Assembly: GCF_010468565.1 (NCBI RefSeq)
Contig: NZ_WUEG01000005.1
Span: 1-64,000 of the forward strand
DNA: 64,000 bases
Direction: 5' to 3'
Source: Allomuricauda sp. TY007
Lineage (GTDB): Bacteria > Bacteroidota > Bacteroidia > Flavobacteriales > Flavobacteriaceae
The notes under the pieces were generated by a model. It was not told where the DNA came from. It did not search any database and saw only the letters and a list, made by a program, of their open reading frames with translations. Below are positions 35,003 through 44,821 of the stretch, piece by piece; within the stretch, counting starts at the first letter, position 1, and the number at the start of each line of letters is the position of its first letter. A program made the translations under genes and the position numbers.

Positions 35003-38000
35003 ATGAAAATTATCAGGAATGCCGTAAGGCACCGGGACAGTTCCCGCCTTAAAATCACCCTACGGATGAAACTGCTGCTCTCTCTTTTCTTTGCTACCTT
35101 GTTACAGATCAATGCAGGTCTGGAGGGGACCCGCAGCCAAAAAATAACCCTCGACCTGAAATCGGCCACGGTCCTAGATGTCATTCGTGAAATTGAAACA
35201 ACCACAGAATACAGGTTCCTCTACCGCAAGGACCAGCTCGATACCTCCCGAAAAATGGACATCCGCGCCAAGAACGAGAAACTGGAACGGGTACTGCAAA
35301 AGGTATTCGGGAACAGTGGTATGACCTATAAAATTGAACAAAAGCAAATTGTGTTGACCCCGAACAATGACATTCCTTCGGGACCGGGTGCCCACACAAC
35401 CAATCCGGTGCAGGAACAACATGCTGTAACCGGAATAGTGAGTGATGCACTGGGACCAATACCCGGAGTAGCTATTTACTTCAAATCCGATACTTCCAGG
35501 GGAGACGTTACGGATATCAACGGGAAATATCGGCTCTTTGCCACGCCAACGGATACCTTAGTCTTTAGTTACATCGGTTATAAATCTGTCGAACGGGTTG
35601 TGCGAAACCAGAACCACATTAGTGTGGAATTGAAGGAAGCTGTAACAGAATTAAATGAAGTAGTCCTTAATGCGGGATATTACACAACCACGGAGAAAGA
35701 ACGAACAGGAAACATTGCTAAAATAACGGCCAAGGAGATTGAGCTCCAGCCCTTGATAAGTCCATTACAAGCCCTTCAGGGCCGTATAGCTGGGATGGAA
35801 GTTATTCCGGGAAGAGGAGATTTACCCGGGGCGGCACCCACCATACGTATCCGGGGTCAGAATAGCTTACGAGCTGAGGGAAATTATCCATTATTCATCA
35901 TTGATGGCATGCCCATAGATGCAACTCCTTTGGAAAGCAATGGTGCACTAACAAATATAGGTATAGACCCCTTAAGTACCCTGAACCTTTCCAATATCGA
36001 AAGCATCGAGGTCTTAAAGGATGCGGATGCGACCGCCATTTATGGTTCGAGGGGGGCTAATGGAGTGATTCTGATTACTACAAAACAAGGAATGGCACGG
36101 AAAACAGCATTTCAGGCTCGCCTCTATAGTGGTGTGTCCACAGTCTATAATCGATTAGATCTCCTAAACACGCAACAATATCTTCAAATTCGTAAAAAGG
36201 TTTTTGAAAATGACGGCACCGAACCCACTTTAAGGAATGCATATGATTTATTGCTTTGGGACCAAAATCGATATACGGATTGGCAGGAAGAATTTTTTGG
36301 CGGCAGTGCCTGGACCACTGATGTCAATATTTCAGCTTCCGGCGGCAATGCCAATACCCAATTCCAATTGAATGGGGGATATCAGGAACAGGGCTCGGTT
36401 TTGCCCGGTGATTCCAAGTATCAAAAGGCAACGGCTAGCTTGACCCTAAATCATCAATCCAAGAATCAAAGATTGTCACTTGGGTTGAAATTAAATTATG
36501 GGAAAGACAAAAATACCATACTGGGAATTAGATCTACGGGTAATCAGTTGTTCAGTCTTGCCCCAAATGCTCCACCGGTTTTCAACCAAGATGGAAGCTT
36601 ACATTGGGAGGAATGGGATGCTACAGGAAGAAACAATCCTGTGGAAGGATATTATAATTCTAGTAAAACTGAGTCCGATAATCTCATATCCAACTTCTCC
36701 TTATCCTATTTATTAGTAAAAGGACTTACCATAAGAACAAATTTGGGTTATAACCAATTGTACAGTAATGATTTATTGAAAATACCTAAAAAATCATATA
36801 ACCCTTCCTCTTGGGATTTCAGGGACCATCAATCCACCCATTTACAACAGCATCGAAAATCTTGGAGTATTGAGCCCCAATTAAATTATTCTACTAAATT
36901 GAATAAATTCCGAATGGATGCTTTAATTGGGACCACATTCCAACAAAATCAAAATAATCGAACTGGAGTAACCGGTACCGGATATGTTTCAGAAGCCCTT
37001 ATCGGGAATTTGGCCGCTGCAGAAACACTGACACAGGGAATCAATCAAACCACCGACTATAGGTACCATGCAATTTTTGGACGATTAGGACTTAACTGGA
37101 ACCAGAAGTATTATCTGAACCTCACGGGAAGAAGGGACGGGTCCTCTCGTTTTGGCCCTGGTAAACAATGGGCAAATTTTGGGGCCATCGGAGCGGCCTG
37201 GATTTTTTCAAATGAAAAATGGGTACGAGAACATATTAGATTTTTAAGTTTCGGAAAACTTAGAGGCAGTTATGGCACCACAGGGAGCGATCAGATTGGG
37301 GACTATGGGTATCTCGATGCTTATGAGGCCACAGTGGCACCGGGCGGACTATATCCGACCAATTTGGCCAATCCGGATTACTCCTGGGAAGTGAATAAAA
37401 AACTGGAAACAGGCTTACAATTGGGATTCCTACAGGATAGAATCAACCTTGGAGTGAGCTGGTACCGAAATCGCTCATCTAATCAGTTGGTGGGCTATCC
37501 CTTACCCGGTACAACTGGCTTTAATGTTGTCCAGGCCAATCTTCCGGCAACCGTGCAAAACACAGGATGGGAATTGGAGTTTTCTTCGTTTAATCTTCGG
37601 AATGACAATTTTACTTGGCAGACCACTTTCAACTTAAGTATCCCACAAAATAGGCTCATAAGCTATCCCGGATTGGAAGAATCCGCCTATGCCAATAGCT
37701 ATAGGATAGGACATCCGTTAAATATTAATCTTTTATTTCAATATGATGGTCTTGATCCAGAAACTGGATTTTATCAATTCATTGATATTAATGGTGATGG
37801 GCGGTTGGATTACGAGGACCGGGTCATCATAAAAGATAGGAGCCGAAAATTTTTTGGAGGGATAAACAATACCGTGAATTACAGAAATTTTTCCCTTCAG
37901 TTCTTATGGCAGTTTGTCAAACAGGAAGGAATGCTCACACTTTTTAATGCAGGATCCACGGGTAACCAACGAGAAGTGGTAGTCCTAGCGTTGGAGGAAA

Positions 38001-38305
38001 ATAGTCCATTCCAGACGATTTCACGATCTCTAGATGCCATCCAAGCCTATACTTACGCCCAAAATTCAAGTTTGTCTTATACTGACGCTTCTTTTATTCG
38101 ATTAAAAACCCTTTCATTAAGCTATGCCCTCCCCTTAGAACTCATTGGTTCTATGGGTATAGATGCCTGTAAAATTTTTGTCAATGGGCAGAACCTAATT
38201 ACTTTCTCTGGTTATGATGGAATGGACCCGGAAATGAACAACAGTACCGGGATACAATTTGGAAATCTACGAACGATTACTGCAGGATTGCAACTTAATT
38301 TTTAA
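35003..38305 (+). CDS. SusC/RagA-type TonB-dependent receptor with signalling domain (left locus)
   Basis: An 1100-residue outer-membrane receptor. After the signal region (LLLSLFFATLLQINAG) comes an STN domain (about 45-120, KITLDLKSATVLDVIREIE), used for signalling to FecR, then a carboxypeptidase-regulatory-like domain (VTGIVSDALGPIPGVAIYF), the plug with SIEVLKDADATAIYGSRGANG and VILITTK, and the 22-strand barrel. The STN and the neighbouring FecI/FecR genes make it a transducer: substrate uptake switches on its own operon. The start at 35003 is chosen over 34934. Only 11 bases separate it from the SusD gene. It is paralogous to the receptor at 48987-52346. Confidence 0.95.
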   Translation: MKIIRNAVRHRDSSRLKITLRMKLLLSLFFATLLQINAGLEGTRSQKITLDLKSATVLDVIREIETTTEYRFLYRKDQLDTSRKMDIRAKNEKLERVLQKVFGNSGMTYKIEQKQIVLTPNNDIPSGPGAHTTNPVQEQHAVTGIVSDALGPIPGVAIYFKSDTSRGDVTDINGKYRLFATPTDTLVFSYIGYKSVERVVRNQNHISVELKEAVTELNEVVLNAGYYTTTEKERTGNIAKITAKEIELQPLISPLQALQGRIAGMEVIPGRGDLPGAAPTIRIRGQNSLRAEGNYPLFIIDGMPIDATPLESNGALTNIGIDPLSTLNLSNIESIEVLKDADATAIYGSRGANGVILITTKQGMARKTAFQARLYSGVSTVYNRLDLLNTQQYLQIRKKVFENDGTEPTLRNAYDLLLWDQNRYTDWQEEFFGGSAWTTDVNISASGGNANTQFQLNGGYQEQGSVLPGDSKYQKATASLTLNHQSKNQRLSLGLKLNYGKDKNTILGIRSTGNQLFSLAPNAPPVFNQDGSLHWEEWDATGRNNPVEGYYNSSKTESDNLISNFSLSYLLVKGLTIRTNLGYNQLYSNDLLKIPKKSYNPSSWDFRDHQSTHLQQHRKSWSIEPQLNYSTKLNKFRMDALIGTTFQQNQNNRTGVTGTGYVSEALIGNLAAAETLTQGINQTTDYRYHAIFGRLGLNWNQKYYLNLTGRRDGSSRFGPGKQWANFGAIGAAWIFSNEKWVREHIRFLSFGKLRGSYGTTGSDQIGDYGYLDAYEATVAPGGLYPTNLANPDYSWEVNKKLETGLQLGFLQDRINLGVSWYRNRSSNQLVGYPLPGTTGFNVVQANLPATVQNTGWELEFSSFNLRNDNFTWQTTFNLSIPQNRLISYPGLEESAYANSYRIGHPLNINLLFQYDGLDPETGFYQFIDINGDGRLDYEDRVIIKDRSRKFFGGINNTVNYRNFSLQFLWQFVKQEGMLTLFNAGSTGNQREVVVLALEENSPFQTISRSLDAIQAYTYAQNSSLSYTDASFIRLKTLSLSYALPLELIGSMGIDACKIFVNGQNLITFSGYDGMDPEMNNSTGIQFGNLRTITAGLQLNF

Positions 38306-38316
38306 AGGTTTTGACC

Positions 38317-39708
38317 ATGAAAAAGATAAATAGGAATAAATTAATAGTTACAGGATTATTACTTTTTATTACGGTTTCTTGTGACGATTTTATTGAGGTA
38401 GAAGTCCCCGCTGATAAACTGACAGTTACAACAGTTTTTGAAAGTAATGAAACGGCCCGTAGTGCTATGCAGGGCATTTACAATGAGCTATTTCGCTCCA
38501 TTTCGTTCTGTAGCGGTGGTAACAATAGTGTAACCGCTTTAGTGGGTTTAAGTTCAGGGGAACTCTTCACATTACTTGAAACTGACCTTACTTATAGGGA
38601 GTTTGAAGAAAATGAAATAAACCCCAACAACCCCAATAATCTTAACCTTTGGAATAGTGCCTATAACCTCATTTATATGACCAATTCGATGTTGGAAGGC
38701 GTATTGGTATCAAAAAACATATCAGATGGGGTCAGGGACCAATTGGAAGGTGAAGCCAGGTTTATCAGGGCCTTTACCTATTTTAATTTGGTCAATCTGT
38801 ACGGTGAAGTCCCTTTAATTTTAAGTACGGACTACAGGATAAATGCCCAAATGGGACGTACATCTATCGAGGAAGTTTATGACCAAATTCTAACGGATCT
38901 TCATGAGGCCATAGCTCTTTTAGAAGAAATTTACAAGGACGGGGAACGGACTATTGTAAACCGTTTTGTCGCAGAAGCTTTGTTGGCAAGGATATATTTA
39001 TATCGACAGCAATGGGCTCTGGCAGAAGTACATAGTACAAATGTCATCAACCAATCAGCACATTATGACCTACTGGAGGATTTGGACCAGGTTTTTCTTA
39101 TGAACAGCAAAGAGGCCATTTGGCAAATTTCTCCTACCGGATTGGGCAGCAGTAGTACCAATACCAAGGAAGGAGCACTATTCGTTTCGAACAATCCGAA
39201 ATTTGCTATTGCAGAAGATCTTGCTTTATCCATTGAACCAGGGGACAAAAGAACAGAAAACTGGATTGGTCTAGACGCTGAAAGGAATGCCTATTATCCT
39301 TATAAATATAAGGATGGGAGAAGTACTAACAATATCACCGAATATTCCATGGTGTTCCGTTTGGCCGAACAATATCTTATCCGTGCAGAAGCGAGAACTA
39401 GACAAGGGAATATACTGGGAGGGATTTCCGATGTGGATAAGATCAAAGGACGGGCCGATGTGGATTTGTTATCGGAGACCAATCCGGATATCGATCAGGT
39501 CGGTTTAATAGAGGAAATTCTCGATGAACGCAAAAAGGAGTTGTTTACCGAATGGGGACACCGATGGTTTGATTTAAAACGAACCGGTAAATCTTCTGAA
39601 ATTCTCGGAAATGGCAATCCTTTATGGCAAGATACGGATGTGCTCTTTCCTATCCCAGAACAGGAGAGAATGAAAAATACCAACCTCGGACAAAACGAGG
39701 GCTATTAA
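38317..39708 (+). CDS. SusD/RagB-family lipoprotein (left locus)
   Basis: A 463-residue surface lipoprotein that forms the lid of the SusC barrel. The signal peptide ends at VSCDDF. Family hallmarks are SAMQGIYNELF, LEGEARFIRAFTYFNLVNLYGEVPL (about 143-167), FRLAEQYLIRAEARTRQG (about 348-365) and the C-terminal ELFTEWGHRWFDLKRTG. The ligand cannot be told from sequence; the operon's peptidase points to peptides. The ATG at 38317 is preferred over the TTG at 38311. Confidence 0.94.
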   Translation: MKKINRNKLIVTGLLLFITVSCDDFIEVEVPADKLTVTTVFESNETARSAMQGIYNELFRSISFCSGGNNSVTALVGLSSGELFTLLETDLTYREFEENEINPNNPNNLNLWNSAYNLIYMTNSMLEGVLVSKNISDGVRDQLEGEARFIRAFTYFNLVNLYGEVPLILSTDYRINAQMGRTSIEEVYDQILTDLHEAIALLEEIYKDGERTIVNRFVAEALLARIYLYRQQWALAEVHSTNVINQSAHYDLLEDLDQVFLMNSKEAIWQISPTGLGSSSTNTKEGALFVSNNPKFAIAEDLALSIEPGDKRTENWIGLDAERNAYYPYKYKDGRSTNNITEYSMVFRLAEQYLIRAEARTRQGNILGGISDVDKIKGRADVDLLSETNPDIDQVGLIEEILDERKKELFTEWGHRWFDLKRTGKSSEILGNGNPLWQDTDVLFPIPEQERMKNTNLGQNEGY

Positions 39709-39831
39709 TCCAAAAGTTATAATGACATAGATTGGCAAATTTCTATGCCATTCCATCCCAAGATCTCCTCATACCACGCTTAGGGAAAGCTTCCCCCTAA
39801 ATTCTAATGCTATTAATCCATACATATACTG

Positions 39832-42717
39832 ATGAAATATAATCCTATATATATATTGATATTCTTGCTTATAAATACCTGTACCACATCAGGTCAGCAA
39901 CTATTAACCGAGGATTCCATACCGCTGGATCCAAGCATCCGTTATGGCCAGCTATCTAATGGGTTTACCTATTATATAAAACCAATAGAGACAGCTTCCA
40001 CCAAATTGAGCATGCGCTTGATCGTTAGAAGTGGATACTCACAACATGACCCTGACCAGTTGGATATCGGGCATTTTGTGGAACATATGGCCTTCAGGTC
40101 AAGTAAACATTTTCCATTGGGGCTGAAAGATTCCATACTTATGGACAGTCTTGATATGAACTTTACAGATGTTCGTGCCAATACTTCCAGATATTTTGCG
40201 AAATACAACTTTAACGCTCCAATTAATAATCCCTATGCCTTTGAAAAGGGATTGCGTTGGTATAAAGATTTGGTTAATGGAGCACTTGACCTGACGACAG
40301 CTGAAATCAATTCAGAAAGAGGCGTGTTGCTTTCTGAATATATACTAAGAGGTGGAGATAAGGGGAATAAAACACCTTATAATGTTTTGCGTTCAAAAAT
40401 TGATCCAGGATCTCACAGTGTGGCTTCAAATCCACAGCAATATTTCGACCACATAAGAACTGTCAACCCTGAAGTAGTCAGAAGGTTTTACCAGGATTGG
40501 TATCGGCCAAACCAGACTGCCTTGATGGTAGTAGGAAAAATTGATAATTTGGATAGCTTGGAAAACGGGATCAAAACTACTTTTTCCGACATTGCCTCCC
40601 CACGACAACCAAGGAAATGGGTGGACCCCGACTCTCTTTATTTTAACCAGCCTCCACAATTTGCCAAGGTAACCAGGGTTCAAAAGAAAGAAGATAGTGA
40701 TAGCCTTTTAAATAGAGATGAGACTGAAATATATCTTCTTTACCGGGATTTCCGTACAAGAGTACTATCGCACACTAAAGAAGGGATGAAACGTGAATTT
40801 CTATGGAATTTGGTGTCAACCGCCATAGATGAACGCTTTGGAATTTTGGACCAACGTTATAATCCCGCTTTTGAAATATACAATAAATACATAGATAATT
40901 ATTCCAGCGGATTTAAGAGCGTGGGCCATATAGCTAATGTATTTGGTATCCATATCAATAGTATAAATGGGAGTGAAAAGAAGGCTGTGAAGCAAACTAT
41001 CCATTTGTTGGCTCAGTTTAGAACATACGGCTTGAATAAAGACGAATGGAGTAAACTGAAAAGGCAACAACTTCAGCTTATGAATAGGGACTATAGTAAA
41101 AGTGTCAATTATTGGAACAACGAAATCAGCAAGCATTTTGTGGAAGAAGAACCATTGCCCAATGAAAAGAACAGTTTTCTGAGCGAATGGCTGACTGGGC
41201 TATCCTTGGAGGAAATAAATAAGGAATTTAAGAACCTGATATCAGAGATGCCCGAGGATATTGGTATCATTGCTCCAGAGGGAAGCCCGATTTTAACTAT
41301 AAACGAAAGTGAAATTCGTTCTTGGGTAAAGGAAGCATGGAAAGCACCTGTCCAAGCGTATCTACCTCCTGAAATTCCCAATCAACTAATGAGTGAGCAA
41401 GAAACATTATCCCTTCATAGTAAAGGGACATATACAGATATGAGTGCGATAGAAACTGGGGCAATGGAAATTGTCCTGGGAAACGGGATAAAGGTAGTCC
41501 TGTTACCCCAATCGGGGGAAACGGGAAAAATTGGAGTACACGGGTTTAGTTCAAATGGTGCCCGTAATTTTTCTGAAACGGAATACTATTCCGCAATCAA
41601 TGCTGCGGAAATCATAAAAAATTCCGGTGTAGGTGCTTTAGATAAATTTGATTTAACTCGTTTTATCACATCTAAGAGTTCCAATCTAAGTGTACATCCA
41701 TACATCAATGCAGTAGAAACAGGTATACGAGGGCAAGTTTCATCAAAAAAATTAGAAGTTTTATTCCAACTAATTCATATGTATTTTACCAAACCTCGCA
41801 AGGATGAAGATGCATTTTTGGATTGGATGAAGAGCAAATATCAAGAATATAATGATTGGCACAGTGCTATCCGGGATTTAAACAACTCCATAAAATTATT
41901 GACTGGTGATCCCACTATCAATAATCAAGCTACTATAGAAATGATAAATGGTTTACCAAAGGTAGATTTGGATAAGGCTTATGAATGTTACAACGCTCTT
42001 TTTGGAAGAACAGGAGATTTTACTTTTATAGTGAACGGGGATTTCAACATTGAACTTATCCTACCTATTATAAATAAATATTTGGGCAATTTACCTAATA
42101 GGGCATTTGAATTTCAAATCAATCCCAAGACTCATAAAAACATGGTATTGAAAAGCGGGCCTCTATTATATGAGGTTCCACCACCATACGACATGAAAGG
42201 GATGGAATATAAAAAAAGGTACATTGTAACTGATACTTTTGGATGGAAGGAATTTATTAAAGTGGACATTTTGGGGAAGATGCTTCGGCACCAAATTTTT
42301 CAAACCCTCCGAAACGGTGGATTTCCAGTATATACACCACAAGCTGCAGGTCTTTATAATTTTGATTGCTCTAGGTACGAGATTTACATTTCAACAATAT
42401 TTACTCCCACTGGTAACGCTCTTGAAAAAGAACAGAAATTTCAATTATTTAGGGAAACCATCCAAGATTACTCTCTTTCACCATTGATGTTTAACACGGC
42501 TTTAGAGGAGGTTCAGACAAAGTATTCTTCCAAGATGTATTTCCATAAGTCCAACTTACCAAATCGATTGTATGAAAAGTATAGATATAATGTTCCATGG
42601 TTAACCCAGGAAGAGGTTGACAAGTTCTTCTCATCTCTTACTTTTAAGGACATAAACCATACAGCAAAAAAGTTTCTTAATGAAAAACATCGATATGAAT
42701 TCGTTATGGGCAAGTAA
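39832..42717 (+). CDS. M16 (insulinase/pitrilysin-type) metallopeptidase, secreted
   Basis: A 961-residue periplasmic or exported peptidase with a signal peptide (IYILIFLLINTCTTSGQ). The inverted zinc motif HxxEH is present as HFVEH (residues 81-85), and the distal Glu lies in AEINSERGVLLSEYI (about 153-167), so the N-terminal half should be active. The C-terminal half repeats the M16 fold without the motif (around 540-760), as expected for the family. M16 enzymes cut small, unfolded peptides. It follows SusD by 123 bases and ends at a perfect palindrome, so it is the last gene of the left operon. The gene is more AT-rich than its neighbours. Confidence 0.93.
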   Translation: MKYNPIYILIFLLINTCTTSGQQLLTEDSIPLDPSIRYGQLSNGFTYYIKPIETASTKLSMRLIVRSGYSQHDPDQLDIGHFVEHMAFRSSKHFPLGLKDSILMDSLDMNFTDVRANTSRYFAKYNFNAPINNPYAFEKGLRWYKDLVNGALDLTTAEINSERGVLLSEYILRGGDKGNKTPYNVLRSKIDPGSHSVASNPQQYFDHIRTVNPEVVRRFYQDWYRPNQTALMVVGKIDNLDSLENGIKTTFSDIASPRQPRKWVDPDSLYFNQPPQFAKVTRVQKKEDSDSLLNRDETEIYLLYRDFRTRVLSHTKEGMKREFLWNLVSTAIDERFGILDQRYNPAFEIYNKYIDNYSSGFKSVGHIANVFGIHINSINGSEKKAVKQTIHLLAQFRTYGLNKDEWSKLKRQQLQLMNRDYSKSVNYWNNEISKHFVEEEPLPNEKNSFLSEWLTGLSLEEINKEFKNLISEMPEDIGIIAPEGSPILTINESEIRSWVKEAWKAPVQAYLPPEIPNQLMSEQETLSLHSKGTYTDMSAIETGAMEIVLGNGIKVVLLPQSGETGKIGVHGFSSNGARNFSETEYYSAINAAEIIKNSGVGALDKFDLTRFITSKSSNLSVHPYINAVETGIRGQVSSKKLEVLFQLIHMYFTKPRKDEDAFLDWMKSKYQEYNDWHSAIRDLNNSIKLLTGDPTINNQATIEMINGLPKVDLDKAYECYNALFGRTGDFTFIVNGDFNIELILPIINKYLGNLPNRAFEFQINPKTHKNMVLKSGPLLYEVPPPYDMKGMEYKKRYIVTDTFGWKEFIKVDILGKMLRHQIFQTLRNGGFPVYTPQAAGLYNFDCSRYEIYISTIFTPTGNALEKEQKFQLFRETIQDYSLSPLMFNTALEEVQTKYSSKMYFHKSNLPNRLYEKYRYNVPWLTQEEVDKFFSSLTFKDINHTAKKFLNEKHRYEFVMGK

Positions 42718-42725
42718 TAAAAACT

Positions 42726-42757
42726 ATAGGATGAACCTGAATTCAGGTTCATCCTAT
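42726..42757. terminator. Perfect 32-bp palindrome between convergent genes
   Basis: Arms ATAGGATGAACCTGAA (42726-42741) and TTCAGGTTCATCCTAT (42742-42757) are exact reverse complements with no spacer. It lies between the M16 gene and the convergent DUF6520 gene and could end both transcripts. Confidence 0.75.
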
Positions 42758-42769
42758 TCCTAACTACCT

Positions 42770-43039
42770 TTAAGGAACATTAATCACGATAGTATTATTA
42801 CCATCTTTAGGATCAGATAAACTTTCTGAATCATAGATGGGATATGTCTCATCTTCGGAGACGGAATACGCTAAACAATCTCCTCCTTGAGGATCACATT
42901 CCACTTCGTCAATAGGTTCCCAATCATCATTCCTAAAGATGTAATCATTTTCCGGATCCGCATTCAGATCAGCGGTCGCAAAGGACATTCCTGTGGCAAA
43001 TATCAGTGCCAGTACAGGCAATAAAAATTTAGTTTTCAT
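42770..43039 (-). CDS. DUF6520-family secreted small protein (module 1)
   Basis: An 89-residue precursor. MKTKFLLPVLALIFATGMSFA is a signal peptide; the mature part of about 65 residues is acidic and has two cysteines in VECDPQGGDCLAY, which could form one disulfide. Sequence and length fit the DUF6520 family, small proteins common in Flavobacteriia with unknown function. It follows the MauE/DoxX-like gene by 55 bases on the same strand. A secreted redox-dependent peptide handled by the neighbouring system is an attractive guess, not shown. Confidence 0.78.
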   Translation of the reverse strand: MKTKFLLPVLALIFATGMSFATADLNADPENDYIFRNDDWEPIDEVECDPQGGDCLAYSVSEDETYPIYDSESLSDPKDGNNTIVINVP

Positions 43040-43094
43040 ATCAAATTGTTTTAAGTTAATGAAAGGTGCCTACTCTTTTATACAGGTTTTCAGC

Positions 43095-43577
43095 TTATTC
43101 CTGGCTTTGCTGCGCAACAAAACGGGTTTTATATGTAGAAGCTCTTTTCGTCTTTTTCGGGTATAGGATTATGGTCAATACAGTGATCACCAGGCATCCC
43201 AGGGTCAGGTACAAATGTCCCTGCCAATCCAACATGGAGAAAAATGTGCGACAGGTACAGGGTATGTATTCACTGAAATATAAATTGGCCGTCAAATAAG
43301 TGGTAATGGCCAAAAAAAGGCCCAAGGCCATGAATAGGCCCAGTCTTCTGGCCTTAGGCCATAACAGGGCCACTGCCGTCAATATTTCCAGGAATGGAAA
43401 GAGCCAGGAAACTACAAGGGCCGTGGTCTCCCCACCAAATATGGGAGAATCAATAACATTATGATAAAAGAGGTCACCTTCCCAAATCTTGGTAAGGCCC
43501 GTGTACATAAACAACATGGAAAGCGATACGGCAATAGTATATAAGACCGAAGTACGGTGTTTGGTCAGCCATTTCAT
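43095..43577 (-). CDS. MauE/DoxX-like redox-associated membrane protein (module 1)
   Basis: A 160-residue protein with four predicted membrane helices (about 11-30, 48-70, 76-97 and 117-140). YTGLTKIWEGDLFYHNV and WLFPFLEILTAVALLWPKARRLGL match the MauE/DoxX family, which is linked to quinone-dependent thiol oxidation and disulfide formation. A Cys pair stands in YIPCTCRTFF, near the third loop. I choose the start at 43577; the longer frame to 43622 adds an unlikely N-terminus. It pairs with the DUF6520 gene directly downstream and is paralogous to the gene at 44177. Confidence 0.78.
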   Translation of the reverse strand: MKWLTKHRTSVLYTIAVSLSMLFMYTGLTKIWEGDLFYHNVIDSPIFGGETTALVVSWLFPFLEILTAVALLWPKARRLGLFMALGLFLAITTYLTANLYFSEYIPCTCRTFFSMLDWQGHLYLTLGCLVITVLTIILYPKKTKRASTYKTRFVAQQSQE

Positions 43578-44176
43578 GGGGTAGCTTTTTATGTAATACA
43601 ATCTGGGTATAAAACAGGGCATCGGGAACGGGTAGTTCCTTGAAGAGGGTCGGTTGTCTGTAATTACAAAAGCTAAATTAAAGGATTGTAATGGACCGAT
43701 TGTTACCTAAATCCGTACAAACTACGTCCTAAATCCGAACTGCCCCTTTTTTGTTGTTCCAAATGCTTTTTTTTGGTTTGGAATGTCACAGGATGTTGTT
43801 TTTTGATGTCATTTTAAGCAGATTGCCTCATTTTACTTCAAATTATTTTTCAACCAAAAACAGTCCAGTGTACGAAAGGTTTAATTAGATCGGATTTTGG
43901 ACATAAAAATGCCGATTTTGCTGGTTTTTAGGATGCATCGTACACAATCCAAGGAGATTTTAGGTCACATTTTTCCGGTAATGAGGACAGAAATAGCTGG
44001 ATTTTGGGGCAAAATAGCCGGGATTTAATGAAAAACAGCCGTTTTTGTGTACAAAATACTCTCTATAGGCTACACATTCTTCCAACTGAATTACAGAATT
44101 TTACTTCCATACGAATTGAAAACCCCGTTACACTTGATGACAACATGAAGATATAAAGACCAAAAACAGAAAGCAG
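43578..44176. promoter_or_regulatory. Divergent promoter region of the two MauE-DUF6520 modules
   Basis: The AT-rich gap of 599 bases separates two divergent paralogous modules. CCTAAATCCG-T-AC (43706-43718) and CCTAAATCCG-A-AC (43728-43740) are two direct 13-base repeats exactly 22 bases apart, two turns of the helix, which suggests a dimeric regulator. No gene is visible. Confidence 0.5.
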
Positions 44177-44674
44177 ATGAAACCGATCCTAACAGCATTT
44201 CCCAACTTCTTTAGACGACACAAGGGTATAGTTATTGAGGTCATCTGTTTTCTTTTTATCCTGCTCTTCGTGTATGCAGCTGTGAGTAAGCTGGCCGATG
44301 TACAGAAATTCCAGGTACAAATAGGACAATCTCCATTACTCACCAACATAGCGGGCTTTACGGCCTGGTTTATCCCTATCATAGAAATTGTGGTAGCGCT
44401 TTTGTTGGCATGGCCAAGGCTCCGACTCTATGGGTTGTACGGGGCCTTTGCCCTTATGGTGATATTCACTGCTTACATTATTGCCATACTCAGTTTTAGC
44501 GAACATATCCCCTGCTCTTGCGGCGGGGTATTGGAAAAACTGGGCTGGACGGAACATCTCATTTTTAATATAGTATATATAGCCCTTGCGGCCATAGGCA
44601 TCCTCTTACTGACCCCTCCCCGATATCAACGGGAAGACTTCACACCCCTCGGGGAACAGGGATATTCACACTGA
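44177..44674 (+). CDS. MauE/DoxX-like redox-associated membrane protein (module 2)
   Basis: A 165-residue four-helix membrane protein (about 15-37, 52-73, 77-98 and 115-136). VYAAVSKLADVQKFQVQIGQSPLL is the conserved MauE/DoxX core, and HIPCSCGGVLEKLGW is the loop with a CxC pair. Proteins of this group work with periplasmic thiol oxidoreductases. It is first of a forward set with the gene at 44822 and the DUF6520 gene at 45999, mirroring module 1, and probably takes part in disulfide formation in the small peptide. Confidence 0.8.
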   Translation: MKPILTAFPNFFRRHKGIVIEVICFLFILLFVYAAVSKLADVQKFQVQIGQSPLLTNIAGFTAWFIPIIEIVVALLLAWPRLRLYGLYGAFALMVIFTAYIIAILSFSEHIPCSCGGVLEKLGWTEHLIFNIVYIALAAIGILLLTPPRYQREDFTPLGEQGYSH

Positions 44675-44821
44675 GCCCTCTCCCCATCCGCGGGAGTAGA
44701 TTAGCAATTGCATTTTTGAATTGCTAAAGGAACAAAATGACCACTTATTTCTCTCGTGGAAAATCTTAACGAAAATGGACAAACCAGCAATTCATAACAT
44801 GCTAACTGAAACCATAGCCCC

